A stretch of DNA of 12,160 bases, taken from NCBI GenBank assembly GCA_021789395.1, contig JAJYJP010000022.1:1-12160 (forward strand), given 5' to 3'. The translations under genes were made by a program, and so were the position numbers. The DNA is from a bacterium (GTDB taxonomy: Bacteria > Patescibacteriota > Minisyncoccia > Moranbacterales > UBA2206). The notes beneath the pieces were generated by a model, which was given only the letters and a program-made list of their open reading frames with translations, was not told the DNA's origin and made no database searches. Below are positions 1-5,746 of this stretch, one piece after another (position 1 is the stretch's first letter; every line of letters starts with the position of its first letter).

Positions 1-164
1 TTGATAAAATTTTAGGGTCAAAAATTTCCATCAGAGCCGTTACCAACAAGGAAGCCGGAATCAAAGACATGCCGCAAAAAGAAATGGAAACACGATCGGA
101 AGGCGTCCAAGATTCCCTTCTGAATTCTGCCTTGGAAATAATCGGCGGCAAAGTTGTCGAATAA
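1..164 (+). CDS. C-terminal end of a protein, possibly DNA polymerase III subunit gamma/tau (partial)
   Basis: An open frame enters from the left edge, with codons in phase with position 3, and stops at TAA 162-164. About 53 residues are visible, beginning DKILGSKISIRAV and ending ALEIIGGKVVE. The ending, a helix followed by an F/I-GG-x-V-V/I-E tail, resembles what I remember of dnaX products from Parcubacteria, where gamma/tau ends in a similar ALEIFGGK-type sequence. No catalytic domain is visible, so this is a suggestion only. The frame lies directly upstream of a tRNA gene on the same strand. It could be any protein with an amphipathic C-terminal tail. That it is coding is reasonably likely; its identity is weakly supported. 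Confidence 0.45.
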   Translation, partial: DKILGSKISIRAVTNKEAGIKDMPQKEMETRSEGVQDSLLNSALEIIGGKVVE

Positions 165-169
165 TATAG

Positions 170-241
170 TGGAGAGTAGCCAAGCGGTAAGGCAACGGGT
201 TCTGGTCCCGTCATGCGGGGGTTCGAATCCCTCCTCTCCAA
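170..241 (+). tRNA. tRNA-Gln, anticodon CUG
   Basis: The sequence folds into a complete cloverleaf. The acceptor stem TGGAGAG (170-176) pairs over all seven positions with CTCTCCA (234-240). The anticodon stem ACGGG/CCCGT encloses the loop TTCTGGT, giving anticodon CTG at 202-204, which reads CAG (Gln). The T arm is GGGGG-TTCGAAT-CCCTC with one G-U pair. The likely discriminator is A241, and the 3' CCA is not encoded, so it would have to be added after transcription. A U1-A72 first pair fits a bacterial glutamine tRNA. It begins six bases after the stop codon of the upstream gene and is probably co-transcribed with it. Confidence 0.93.
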
Positions 242-289
242 CACTCAGACTTTTTTATCGAGAGACCCGGAGGCCTCGAAAAAGTAAAA

Positions 290-319
290 CGAAAAAGCCA
301 CATGTATGTGGCTTTTTCG
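290..319. terminator. Bidirectional intrinsic terminator after tRNA-Gln
   Basis: A perfect 14-bp stem (290-303 with 306-319) with a two-base centre has AAAAA on its left arm and TTTTT on its right arm. Either strand therefore gives a GC-containing hairpin ending in a U run. It serves the dnaX-like/tRNA unit on plus and the 67-residue gene (stop at 341) on minus. An imperfect CGAG/CTCG hairpin with T and A flanks lies just before it, at about 250-285. Confidence 0.85.
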
Positions 320-340
320 CTATTCTGATCTATCTTTTTA

Positions 341-544
341 TTACTTTTCCTCTGATTCGTCAGATTTTTCCACAATCTCCTTTATCTTGCGGATAAATTC
401 CAATTTAGCTTGCAGCATTTTTTCTTTCTTTTCAAGCATGGCTAACTTGAACTCTTTTTTGTGCTTTTTGCAACACATATGGCCCATACCATGGAAGCCT
501 CCTTCCATTTCTTCGCCACCTTCTTGGTATTCGTATCCGTGCAT
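341..544 (-). CDS. Small His/Met/Cys-rich protein of unknown function
   Basis: This is a 67-residue protein of no family I can name. Residues 1-32 are rich in Gly, His, Met and Glu and include HGMGHMCCKKH, an array of His, Met and paired Cys that could bind a soft metal such as copper or zinc; that is inference. Residues 33-67 form a strongly charged predicted helix with regular Lys/Glu spacing. There is no signal peptide or membrane segment. The start ATG (542-544) has only AT-rich sequence upstream and no Shine-Dalgarno motif, as is usual in this window. It is downstream of the isochorismatase-like gene on the same strand, separated by 96 bases that contain the perfect 13-base palindrome ATGCATAATGCAT (611-623). 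The gene ends next to a strong terminator, which supports it being real. Confidence 0.55.
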   Translation of the reverse strand: MHGYEYQEGGEEMEGGFHGMGHMCCKKHKKEFKLAMLEKKEKMLQAKLEFIRKIKEIVEKSDESEEK

Positions 545-640
545 ATTTTTTATTATTTAATAATTAGCAAATTAAATGATATTTTTAATACGATATTCTG
601 ACGAAACGGGATGCATAATGCATAAATTTAAAAAATATCT

Positions 641-1231
641 CTAACCCCACATCTGAAAAATCTCATCCGCAGTCATAAGTGCAAACATGCTTTCCATGTT
701 TTTCAGCGAGCGCTCATGGCTTTCCTTGTTGAATGAGGATACGGCATCTTTTGCGATTACCGAGAAGAATCCGCGATTGGACGCATCCCGAGCCGAAGAT
801 TCAACGCCGTATTCCGTCGCGATACCGGCGAAAACAAAGGTCGTTATTCCGGCATTGCGCATCATAGACTCAAAATTTGTACCGATAAATATGCTGGCAG
901 TATTCTTTGGCAAGATAATATCTTCCTTTCCCGGAGTGATTGCCTGCTGCATTCCTTCAGGCGTCCAATTTATTTTCATTTTCCTGATTTTCATCATCAT
1001 TTTTCTCGGTGCTGATTCAAAACGTTCGAGCAAGGGGGTTATAGCCGTGAAGATGACAGGAATATTATTCTTGTGAGCTGCCTCGATCAATTTTTTCGTA
1101 TTTTCTAAAAATTCTTCTTTATTGAATATTCCCTCCACAAGTGCTTTCTGGACATCCCAGATAATCAGAGCCGTTTTTTCTTTTTGGTTTATTTCTTTTA
1201 TTAATTCCCGATCCATAAATTTATTTGACAA
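641..1231 (-). CDS. Isochorismatase-like (cysteine hydrolase superfamily) protein with Gly at the nucleophile position
   Basis: At 196 residues this is a normal length for the isochorismatase-like fold. Two of the three family catalytic positions are visible: Asp26 in ALIIWDVQ and Lys109 in IILPKN. The third, normally a cysteine nucleophile in a GxATxYCV motif, is Gly142 in GIATEYGVESSARDA. EntB-type isochorismatases and several uncharacterised members also carry Gly here, so this is probably not a nicotinamidase-type amidase. It may cleave an enol ether like isochorismate or do something unknown; no siderophore genes are nearby. The frame starts at TTG (1229-1231); ATG at 1214-1216 (residue 6) is an alternative. 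It is transcribed divergently from the MarR operon and shares its control region, so MarR probably regulates it too. The enzyme appears cytoplasmic. Confidence 0.85.
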   Translation of the reverse strand: MSNKFMDRELIKEINQKEKTALIIWDVQKALVEGIFNKEEFLENTKKLIEAAHKNNIPVIFTAITPLLERFESAPRKMMMKIRKMKINWTPEGMQQAITPGKEDIILPKNTASIFIGTNFESMMRNAGITTFVFAGIATEYGVESSARDASNRGFFSVIAKDAVSSFNKESHERSLKNMESMFALMTADEIFQMWG

Positions 1232-1253
1232 AAATAATTAGTTTACTTACTAT
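1225..1253 (+). promoter_or_regulatory. Promoter of the marR-ABC transporter operon
   Basis: A consensus -35 TTGACA (1225-1230) is followed by a 17-base spacer and the -10 TACTAT (1248-1253). Transcription would begin near 1260, leaving about 20 untranslated bases before the marR ATG. The -35 overlaps the start of the divergent hydrolase gene, and the -10 lies inside the left arm of the palindromic operator. Confidence 0.8.
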
Positions 1254-1264
1254 TAGTATAGTAA
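1247..1264. promoter_or_regulatory. Palindromic operator, likely bound by the adjacent MarR protein
   Basis: TTACTAT-TAGT-ATAGTAA is a perfect inverted repeat of two 7-base arms around four bases. MarR-family dimers bind AT-rich palindromes of about this size that overlap their own promoters. Each arm contains a -10 hexamer, one for each direction. Binding by this particular MarR is inferred from position. Confidence 0.75.
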
Positions 1265-1286
1265 TATATTCTTTAAAGATATGCAA
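1258..1286 (-). promoter_or_regulatory. Divergent promoter of the isochorismatase-like gene
   Basis: On the minus strand TTGCAT (1286-1281) is followed by 17 bases and then TACTAT (1263-1258). The -10 is the mirror image of the marR -10 and lies in the right arm of the operator. The -35 covers the first two codons of marR. The start would be near 1251, close upstream of the TTG start. Confidence 0.6.
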
Positions 1287-1718
1287 GACCCCGATTTCAG
1301 TCCGATCAGAAAAATCATACGCTCTATCGTAAAATTTTCCAGAGCGGATATGCAGAAGCGTTTGGCAGACGCTCGGATCGGCATAACGCCCCTGCAGTAC
1401 AGCGTTTTGAAAAAAGTAAAACGCGAGCCGGTTACTATAAATACAATAGCCAAGCAGTTTGGTTTCAAGCCGCCGTCCCTGGTGCCGGTAGCGGACGCCT
1501 TGGAAGAGCGCGGCCTCATTGAAAGAAAACCCGATGCGAACGACCGCAGAAAAACTTTGCTTGTGATAAAAAAGAAAGGGTCAGATTTGTTGGAAAAAAT
1601 TCCACATAGCGGTAAAAAACATACTCTAGATGTCGCTTTTGAAAAGCTGAGTCCTAAAAAGCAAAAAGATCTCCTAAATATTCTTGAAGAATTATTAAAT
1701 AACTTTCCCGAACAATAA
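1281..1718 (+). CDS. MarR-family transcriptional regulator
   Basis: This 145-residue protein is the usual size for MarR proteins. Residues about 36-80 form the winged helix-turn-helix, with helix-turn-helix text TINTIAKQFGFKPPSLVPVAD. The family hallmark DANDRR (residues 85-90) lies in the wing, followed by a beta strand ending KKKG. Flanking helices at both ends should form the dimer interface. MarR proteins usually repress their own operon until a small phenolic or toxic ligand releases them. The gene leads a three-gene operon, stopping three bases before the ABC ATPase gene. The ATG at 1281 lies about 20 bases after the predicted transcription start, with no Shine-Dalgarno motif. It likely represses both its own efflux operon and the divergent hydrolase; the ligand cannot be read from the sequence. 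Confidence 0.92.
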   Translation: MQDPDFSPIRKIIRSIVKFSRADMQKRLADARIGITPLQYSVLKKVKREPVTINTIAKQFGFKPPSLVPVADALEERGLIERKPDANDRRKTLLVIKKKGSDLLEKIPHSGKKHTLDVAFEKLSPKKQKDLLNILEELLNNFPEQ

Positions 1719-1721
1719 AAA

Positions 1722-2528
1722 ATGGAGGAAAATATAATTTCCGTAGAAAATTTAACCAAAAAATTCGGCGACTTTACTGCGGTGGAAAATGTTTCTTTTG
1801 ACGTGAAAAAGGGCGAGATTTTTGCCTTCCTCGGTCCTAACGGGGCCGGCAAAAGTACGACTATTAAAATGCTGATTACATTGCTTGAACCGACTTCTGG
1901 CAAAGCCGTTATAGATAACTTTAATTTTACGGAAAATCCGGCGGAGGTCCGCAAATCAATCGGCTATGTGCCACAGATGATTTCAGTGGACGGAACCCTG
2001 ACTGCTTATGAAAATATGATGCTTATGGCCTCCTTGTATGACGTGCCTAGAAAAGAAAGGCGCCAAAGAATTTTAGAAATTTTACATTTTCTCAAGCTAG
2101 AAAAATTTTCCGACACGTTGGTCAGAAATTTTTCCGGCGGCATGATTCGTAAATTGGAAATCGGTCAAGCCATGCTTCATCATCCGCCAGTTCTTTTCCT
2201 GGATGAGCCGACCACCGGTCTTGATCCGATCGGCCGGCAGGATGTCTGGAAACATCTTCTGGAATTACGGGATAAATTCGGCACCACGATTTTCTTTACC
2301 ACTCATTATATGGAAGAAGCGGAAGAGGTGAGTGACCAAGTGGCGATTATGAATTTAGGGGAATTAGCAATCATTGGAACAGCAGCCGAACTTAAATCTA
2401 AAACAAACAAACCCAATGCCACTTTAGACGACGCTTTTATCTTTTTCACCGGTGGCGGCTCGCTCCAGGAAAGGAGTAATTTTAGAGATATACGCAGAGC
2501 AAGGACCAATGAAAGAAAATTAGGTTAA
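1722..2528 (+). CDS. ABC transporter ATP-binding protein, DrrA-like
   Basis: This 268-residue protein is the nucleotide-binding half of an ABC exporter. Visible motifs are Walker A GPNGAGKST (38-46), Q-loop Gln85, signature NFSGGM (136-141), Walker B VLFLDE (157-162), D-loop GLD (166-168) and the switch His195 in TTH. The signature FSGGM instead of LSGGQ, and the tail with TLDDAF and NFRDIRRARTNERKLG, are typical of the DrrA (daunorubicin resistance) subfamily. The ATG is three bases after the marR stop; GGAGG occurs only inside the coding start (1725-1729), so translation is probably coupled to marR. The permease gene follows after four bases. Together they would form a drug- or lipid-exporting transporter at the cytoplasmic membrane. 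The substrate is unknown. Confidence 0.95.
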   Translation: MEENIISVENLTKKFGDFTAVENVSFDVKKGEIFAFLGPNGAGKSTTIKMLITLLEPTSGKAVIDNFNFTENPAEVRKSIGYVPQMISVDGTLTAYENMMLMASLYDVPRKERRQRILEILHFLKLEKFSDTLVRNFSGGMIRKLEIGQAMLHHPPVLFLDEPTTGLDPIGRQDVWKHLLELRDKFGTTIFFTTHYMEEAEEVSDQVAIMNLGELAIIGTAAELKSKTNKPNATLDDAFIFFTGGGSLQERSNFRDIRRARTNERKLG

Positions 2529-2532
2529 ACTT

Positions 2533-3306
2533 ATGAACTATATTTTACAAACCATCACCAAATCTTATGTCATGGCCAAAATGGAAGTGACCAAACTTTT
2601 GCATGATCCGACCGAGTTGATCACACGTGCCGTGCAACCCATTCTTTGGTTGGGAATTTTTGGTGAAGCGCTCAGCAAAGTGCGGGCTATCCCCACTGGC
2701 AACTATACCTACCTCCAGTTCATAACTCCTGGCATCCTGACGCAATCGGTCGTATTTGTGGCTATTTTTTACGGCCTATCGGTCATTTGGGAAAGGGATA
2801 CCGGGATATTACAAAAAATTCTGGTTACACCGACACCACGGCTGGCCCTAGTTTGGGGTAAAATGATTTCAGCCGGTGTGCGCGGATTGGCTCAAGCGAT
2901 AATCATCTTTATCTTTGCTTTCATTCTGCGGGTCAATCTTAATATGACCTGGATATCAATTATAGGTGTGATTATTATTGTTATGTTGGGAGCTTCATTT
3001 TTCACTGGACTTTCCATGATTATCGCGTCTATTGTGAAAACTCGTGAACGTTTTATGGGCATTGGCCAAGTTATCACCTTGCCGCTTTTCTTTGCGTCCA
3101 ACGCCATTTATCCGATTGCAATCATGCCAGAATGGCTCCAGATTGTCGCCAAAGTCAACCCCCTTAGCTATATGGTGGACGGCTTGCGGGCACTGATTGT
3201 TTCTGGAAATTTAGCCAGTCTGCCGGCTGACATTTTTATTTTAGCAATCGTTACTTTTTTTATCTCACTTTTAAGCGCGTATATGTACCCGAAAGTGGTG
3301 ATTTAA
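2533..3306 (+). CDS. ABC-2 type transporter permease (DrrB-like)
   Basis: This 257-residue integral membrane protein is the partner of the preceding ATPase. Six hydrophobic segments are visible at about residues 33-50, 62-85, 115-135, 140-163, 172-195 and 232-252. This is the ABC-2 arrangement, with a long loop containing WERDTGILQKILVTPTP (cytoplasmic, contacting the ATPase) between segments 2 and 3. The sequence NPLSYMVDGLRALI (209-222) before the last segment is a family hallmark. The ATG has only a weak TTAGG upstream and lies four bases after the ATPase stop. It closes the marR operon; no convincing terminator was found in the 71 bases before the next gene, so read-through is possible. 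Length and topology are normal. Confidence 0.93.
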   Translation: MNYILQTITKSYVMAKMEVTKLLHDPTELITRAVQPILWLGIFGEALSKVRAIPTGNYTYLQFITPGILTQSVVFVAIFYGLSVIWERDTGILQKILVTPTPRLALVWGKMISAGVRGLAQAIIIFIFAFILRVNLNMTWISIIGVIIIVMLGASFFTGLSMIIASIVKTRERFMGIGQVITLPLFFASNAIYPIAIMPEWLQIVAKVNPLSYMVDGLRALIVSGNLASLPADIFILAIVTFFISLLSAYMYPKVVI

Positions 3307-3377
3307 ACCCGGTTAATTGCAGGGATGGCTTTTTGGTTTAAAAAGAATTTAACAAGACTGAAATTGTAGAATTTAAT

Positions 3378-3923
3378 ATGCACATACCCAAAAACTTTCC
3401 CCAATTCGAAAACAACCCGGCCCTATTCGTTACCAGCGGACGATACGAGGCTGATTTTTTCCTGGCTCTCGACGGTGTTTTGGAACTGAAAGGACAGCTC
3501 AAAATGCCGCCGCGCGAAGAAGCTAAAGAAAAACAAGGATTTGTTAACGAATCCCGAGGTTATGATTTAGGAGCCACATCGCATTTGGAACGCTACCACG
3601 AGGATCTTAAGAAAAAATTTCAAAAAAATTTTCACGCCTTGGTCCATGATTTTTTGGCAAGCTATCCCAACATGCAAGAAATCTATATTTTCGCGCCGGC
3701 TTTTGTGATTGCCAACTTAGAAAAAGGGTTGTCAAAACCGGAACTGAAAAAGATCCGGATGGAATTTTTCAAAGAAGAAATTAAGAAAAATCCTCTGGAA
3801 ATGATTCGGCGTTTTTGGGAAATAGAACAGCGAGCGATCAATCCCAATCCCCCTTTAAAGGACGAAGAAAAGAAAATTTTAAAGAAACCGCGACAGAGCA
3901 AAAACCTGCACAAAGTGCCATAA
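3378..3923 (+). CDS. Host-attachment / bacterial eRF1-like (baeRF) family protein
   Basis: The 181-residue product resembles the family called 'protein required for attachment to host cells', part of the bacterial archaeo-eukaryotic release factor (baeRF) group. The supporting text is an N-terminal strand pair ALFVTSGRYEADFFLALDG (15-33), a variable basic loop, a long helix FQKNFHALVHDFL (81-93), the core strand IYIFAPAFVIANLEKGLS (102-119) and then LKKIRMEFFKEEIKKNPLEMI. In known members this is a nucleic-acid or ribosome related fold; the real role is unsettled and the 'attachment' name comes from one organism. The C-terminal 25 residues are Lys/Pro-rich. A TAGAAT -10-like hexamer (3367-3372) ends five bases before the ATG, so the mRNA could be leaderless. 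A terminator overlaps its stop codon. Confidence 0.6.
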   Translation: MHIPKNFPQFENNPALFVTSGRYEADFFLALDGVLELKGQLKMPPREEAKEKQGFVNESRGYDLGATSHLERYHEDLKKKFQKNFHALVHDFLASYPNMQEIYIFAPAFVIANLEKGLSKPELKKIRMEFFKEEIKKNPLEMIRRFWEIEQRAINPNPPLKDEEKKILKKPRQSKNLHKVP

Positions 3924-3953
3924 AAAAATCCTCCTTTGCCGGGAGGATTTTTT
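3923..3953. terminator. Bidirectional intrinsic terminator between convergent genes
   Basis: AAAAAATCCTCC (3923-3934) pairs with GGAGGATTTTTT (3942-3953) across a seven-base loop. The A and T flanks give a U run on both strands. It ends the baeRF-like gene (plus) and the rplJ-rplL unit (minus), whose stop codon is about 20 bases away. Confidence 0.92.
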
Positions 3954-3972
3954 AAAAGTTTTTTGAAACTGC

Positions 3973-4380
3973 TTATTTCAAAGTCACAGTCGCGCCAGCT
4001 TCTTCCAGCTTCTTCTTCATCGTTTCAGCGTCAGCTTTGGCAACTTTTTCCTTGATGACTTTCGGAGCGCCATCGACTAAGTCTTTAGCGTCTTTCAGTC
4101 CCAAGCCGGTCACTTCACGGACAACCTTGATGACATTGATTTTGGAAGCACCAGCGTTGGTAACTTCTACGTCAAATTCAGTCTTCTCTTCGGCAGCAGC
4201 TTCACCCGCGGCCGCCGGAGCGGCACCCGCCATCATCATCGGAGCGGCAGCGCTTACGCCGAATTTTTCTTCGAGGACTTTTACCAGTTCGGAAAGTTCC
4301 AAAACGCTCATAGTTTCAATTTCAGAAACCAACTTTTGGAATTTTTCCGGAACTACGACTTCCTTTTTTTCTTCTGTCAT
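3973..4380 (-). CDS. rplL: 50S ribosomal protein L7/L12
   Basis: This 135-residue protein is the multi-copy ribosomal stalk protein that recruits translation factor GTPases. The N-terminal dimerisation helices (about residues 10-40, [20 protein letters not shown]) are followed by an Ala/Met/Gly-rich flexible hinge (about 44-64). The C-terminal factor-binding domain holds the hallmark [20 protein letters not shown] and ends ATVTLK. It is slightly longer than the usual 120-128 residues because of a charged N-terminus. It lies 48 bases downstream of rplJ in the conserved rplJ-rplL order. Its ATG has no Shine-Dalgarno motif, only AT-rich sequence. Transcription should come from the rplJ promoter and its leader, ending at the hairpin near 3940. 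Confidence 0.98.
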   Translation of the reverse strand: MTEEKKEVVVPEKFQKLVSEIETMSVLELSELVKVLEEKFGVSAAAPMMMAGAAPAAAGEAAAEEKTEFDVEVTNAGASKINVIKVVREVTGLGLKDAKDLVDGAPKVIKEKVAKADAETMKKKLEEAGATVTLK

Positions 4381-4428
4381 ATTGTTTAATTTAATTACTT
4401 ATTAAAAATTACTAATTAACCAACAAAA

Positions 4429-4944
4429 TTATTTTGCGTCAGCCACCGCTTTCAGAACATTCATCAGGCCGCGCAAATTGCCAGCCAAAACATTGACAAA
4501 ACCGGAAACCGGAGCGTTGATCGAACCGACGAATTTGGCCAGCAATTCTTCTTTGGAAGGAAGCTTGGCTAATGCGTTCACTTCCGCTGCCGACAATTCT
4601 TTTACGCCCAGGATTCCTCCGACGATTTTCAAATTCTCATTTGCTTTGGCCGCCTTGGCGATGATTTTGGCCGCCACCACTTCATCCTCGCTAGAAACCG
4701 CCAACGCGATCTGTCCTTCCATCTTTTTCACATCCGCTTCGATGCCGGCGTCTTTAAGAGCCAGATTGATCAAAGTCTTTTTCAAGACTTTCAATTCCAC
4801 GCCCGCCTCTCTCAATTCTTTTCTCAGGGCGGTTAAGTCCTTGACCTGAAGACCTTTGTAATCGGAAAAGACAACAGCCTTCGAATCTTTCAATTTATCC
4901 GCCAACTCTTTTACGAGTTCCTTTTTTTGTCCTTTAGTCTGCAT
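4429..4944 (-). CDS. rplJ: 50S ribosomal protein L10
   Basis: The 171-residue protein anchors L7/L12 dimers to 23S rRNA at the base of the stalk. Family features are the N-terminal KGQKKELVKELADKL, the segment AVVFSDYKGLQVKDLTALRKELRE and the conserved VLKKTLINLAL. GFVNVLAGNLRGLMNVLKAVA forms the C-terminal helix that binds L12. Length is normal. In other bacteria L10, or the L10-L12 complex, represses its own operon by binding the mRNA leader; the leader here has suitable structure. The ATG at 4942-4944 has no Shine-Dalgarno motif. It is first in the rplJ-rplL unit, and its promoter begins directly at the end of rpsP. Confidence 0.98.
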   Translation of the reverse strand: MQTKGQKKELVKELADKLKDSKAVVFSDYKGLQVKDLTALRKELREAGVELKVLKKTLINLALKDAGIEADVKKMEGQIALAVSSEDEVVAAKIIAKAAKANENLKIVGGILGVKELSAAEVNALAKLPSKEELLAKFVGSINAPVSGFVNVLAGNLRGLMNVLKAVADAK

Positions 4945-4960
4945 AATAATAGTTTACGTA

Positions 4961-5065
4961 AATTAAAAATCTGCTTGCCGCAGACCTAAATTAAAAACAT
5001 CGCTGTCTTTATTTTCCTCGACGAGACTTATTTTTGCGCTCGTTGTCTGCGGATATTTGATTATT
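4961..5065 (-). ncRNA. L10 leader: candidate attenuator in the rplJ-rplL 5' untranslated region
   Basis: The predicted leader RNA runs from about 5065 down to the rplJ start. CCGCAGAC near its 5' end (5052-5045) is perfectly complementary to GTCTGCGG (4985-4978), closing a roughly 75-base domain that contains a further ACGAG/CTCGT stem. The same GTCTGC (4985-4980) can instead pair with GCAGAT (4974-4969) across a five-base loop, followed by UUUU, as an intrinsic terminator. The two pairings exclude each other. L10 leaders controlled by L10 binding are known, including attenuation in Bacillus; the assignment here rests on position and base pairing. Confidence 0.7.
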
Positions 5066-5071
5066 CCTTAT

Positions 5072-5099
5072 TTTATATGCAAAAACCTGGTCTTGTCAA
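5072..5099 (-). promoter_or_regulatory. Promoter of rplJ-rplL
   Basis: On the minus strand a consensus TTGACA (5099-5094) is followed by 16 bases and TATAAA (5077-5072). It starts one base beyond the rpsP stop codon, so rplJ-rplL has its own promoter but may also receive rpsP read-through. The expected start is near 5065. Confidence 0.8.
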
Positions 5100-5456
5100 C
5101 TATTCAGCCTTGGACGCTTCCGGTTTGGCTTCTTCAGCAGGTTTTGCTTCCGCCGGAGCGGCAGTTTCCGCCGGAGCTTCCTCAGCCTTTTTGGCCGGCA
5201 ACTTCACCTTTCTTTTTTCTCCAGAAATAAGACCTTTAGCCACCAACAGATTGTAAACGGTATCAGACGGATTGACGCCTTTGGAAAGCCAGTATTTGAT
5301 ACGCTCTTCTTTCAAAACAGCTTGTTTGCTGTGCGGATCGTAGCTGCCCAAAACTTCAACGTGCCGACCGCCCGGAGCAACCGTGTGTTCTTGAAGCGTA
5401 AGCTTAAACTGAGCTCTGTTCTTTTTTCCTACTCTTGAGAATCTTATAGTCAACAT
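5100..5456 (-). CDS. rpsP: 30S ribosomal protein S16 with an Ala/Glu/Lys-rich tail
   Basis: This is a 118-residue protein. Residues 1-82 are a complete S16 domain, a small-subunit assembly protein: MLTIRFSRVGKKNRAQFKL at the start, then VEVLGSYDPHSK, ERIKYWLSKGVNPSDTVYNLL and KGLI. Residues from about 87 to the end are low complexity, built from EAPAE, PAEAKPAEEAKPEA and similar words, and extend the usual 80-90 residue protein; such tails are common in S16. The ATG has no Shine-Dalgarno motif. The gene stands alone on its transcript side, with its own predicted promoter near 5519-5545 and an inverted repeat (5467-5472 with 5480-5485) close to the start codon. In many bacteria rpsP neighbours trmD and rimM, which are not present here. 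Confidence 0.97.
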   Translation of the reverse strand: MLTIRFSRVGKKNRAQFKLTLQEHTVAPGGRHVEVLGSYDPHSKQAVLKEERIKYWLSKGVNPSDTVYNLLVAKGLISGEKRKVKLPAKKAEEAPAETAAPAEAKPAEEAKPEASKAE

Positions 5457-5518
5457 AATCTAATATGGAATAGTTTGATTATTCCTTAATTTAAACCTTA
5501 TTTTCATTACTAATTTAG

Positions 5519-5545
5519 TTTATACGATATTCCCAAAACTGTCAA
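5519..5545 (-). promoter_or_regulatory. Promoter of rpsP
   Basis: On the minus strand TTGACA (5545-5540) is followed by TATAAA (5524-5519) at a spacing of 15, shorter than the 17-base ideal; a weaker TAAACT lies at 17. The expected leader is about 55 bases and contains the 15-base sequence shared with the rplJ leader. Confidence 0.65.
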
Positions 5546-5569
5546 CAAGTATGGCCATTGGCCCTAAAG

Positions 5570-5578
5570 TTATCCACA
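5570..5578. other. Single DnaA-box-like sequence
   Basis: TTATCCACA matches the canonical DnaA box exactly. It lies 25 bases upstream of the rpsP promoter, next to the 11-base palindrome GGCCATTGGCC (5553-5563). Only one box was noticed in the window, so this is not an origin. It may be a DnaA-responsive regulatory site or chance. Confidence 0.4.
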
Positions 5579-5692
5579 GGACGAGCTTTCCCGCGACTTT
5601 TCTCATTGCCTTTCCAGATGTAAAATAAAGTAAACAACATTTCCCTGATGAAAAGGAAAATAAAAAACATCAATAACACTGCAACGATGACA

Positions 5693-5716
5693 ACAGCTCT
5701 TTCGAGCTGTTTTTTT
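5693..5716 (+). terminator. Intrinsic terminator in the leader of the 66-residue gene
   Basis: ACAGCTC (5693-5699) pairs with GAGCTGT (5704-5710) across TTTC, and six more T follow. It works only on the plus strand. No plus-strand gene precedes it within more than 1.7 kb, so it must stop a transcript begun between about 5460 and 5690: either an attenuated leader of the next gene or a small RNA. Confidence 0.75.
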
Positions 5717-5746
5717 GTTCTTTAAAACAAGGAAGGGAGGGAACCT

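Noticed and set aside
154..396. Plus-strand open frame covering the tRNA
   Set aside because: It runs through the tRNA-Gln gene and the terminator hairpin, so it cannot be a real protein gene.
687..1076. Plus-strand open frame opposite the isochorismatase-like gene
   Set aside because: Antisense shadow; the minus-strand frame carries the family motifs.
1253..1954. Minus-strand open frame of 233 codons opposite marR and the ABC ATPase gene
   Set aside because: Ser/Phe-rich translation antisense to two clearly recognised genes; no motif.
5553..5578. Replication origin at the DnaA box
   Set aside because: Only one box, no AT-rich unwinding element with clustered boxes, and no dnaA or dnaN gene nearby.
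5648..5725. 25-codon frame (MKRKIKNIN...) ending inside the terminator, as a leader peptide
   Set aside because: It has no ribosome binding site and no run of regulatory codons. The frame simply passes through the hairpin, and chance is the simpler explanation.
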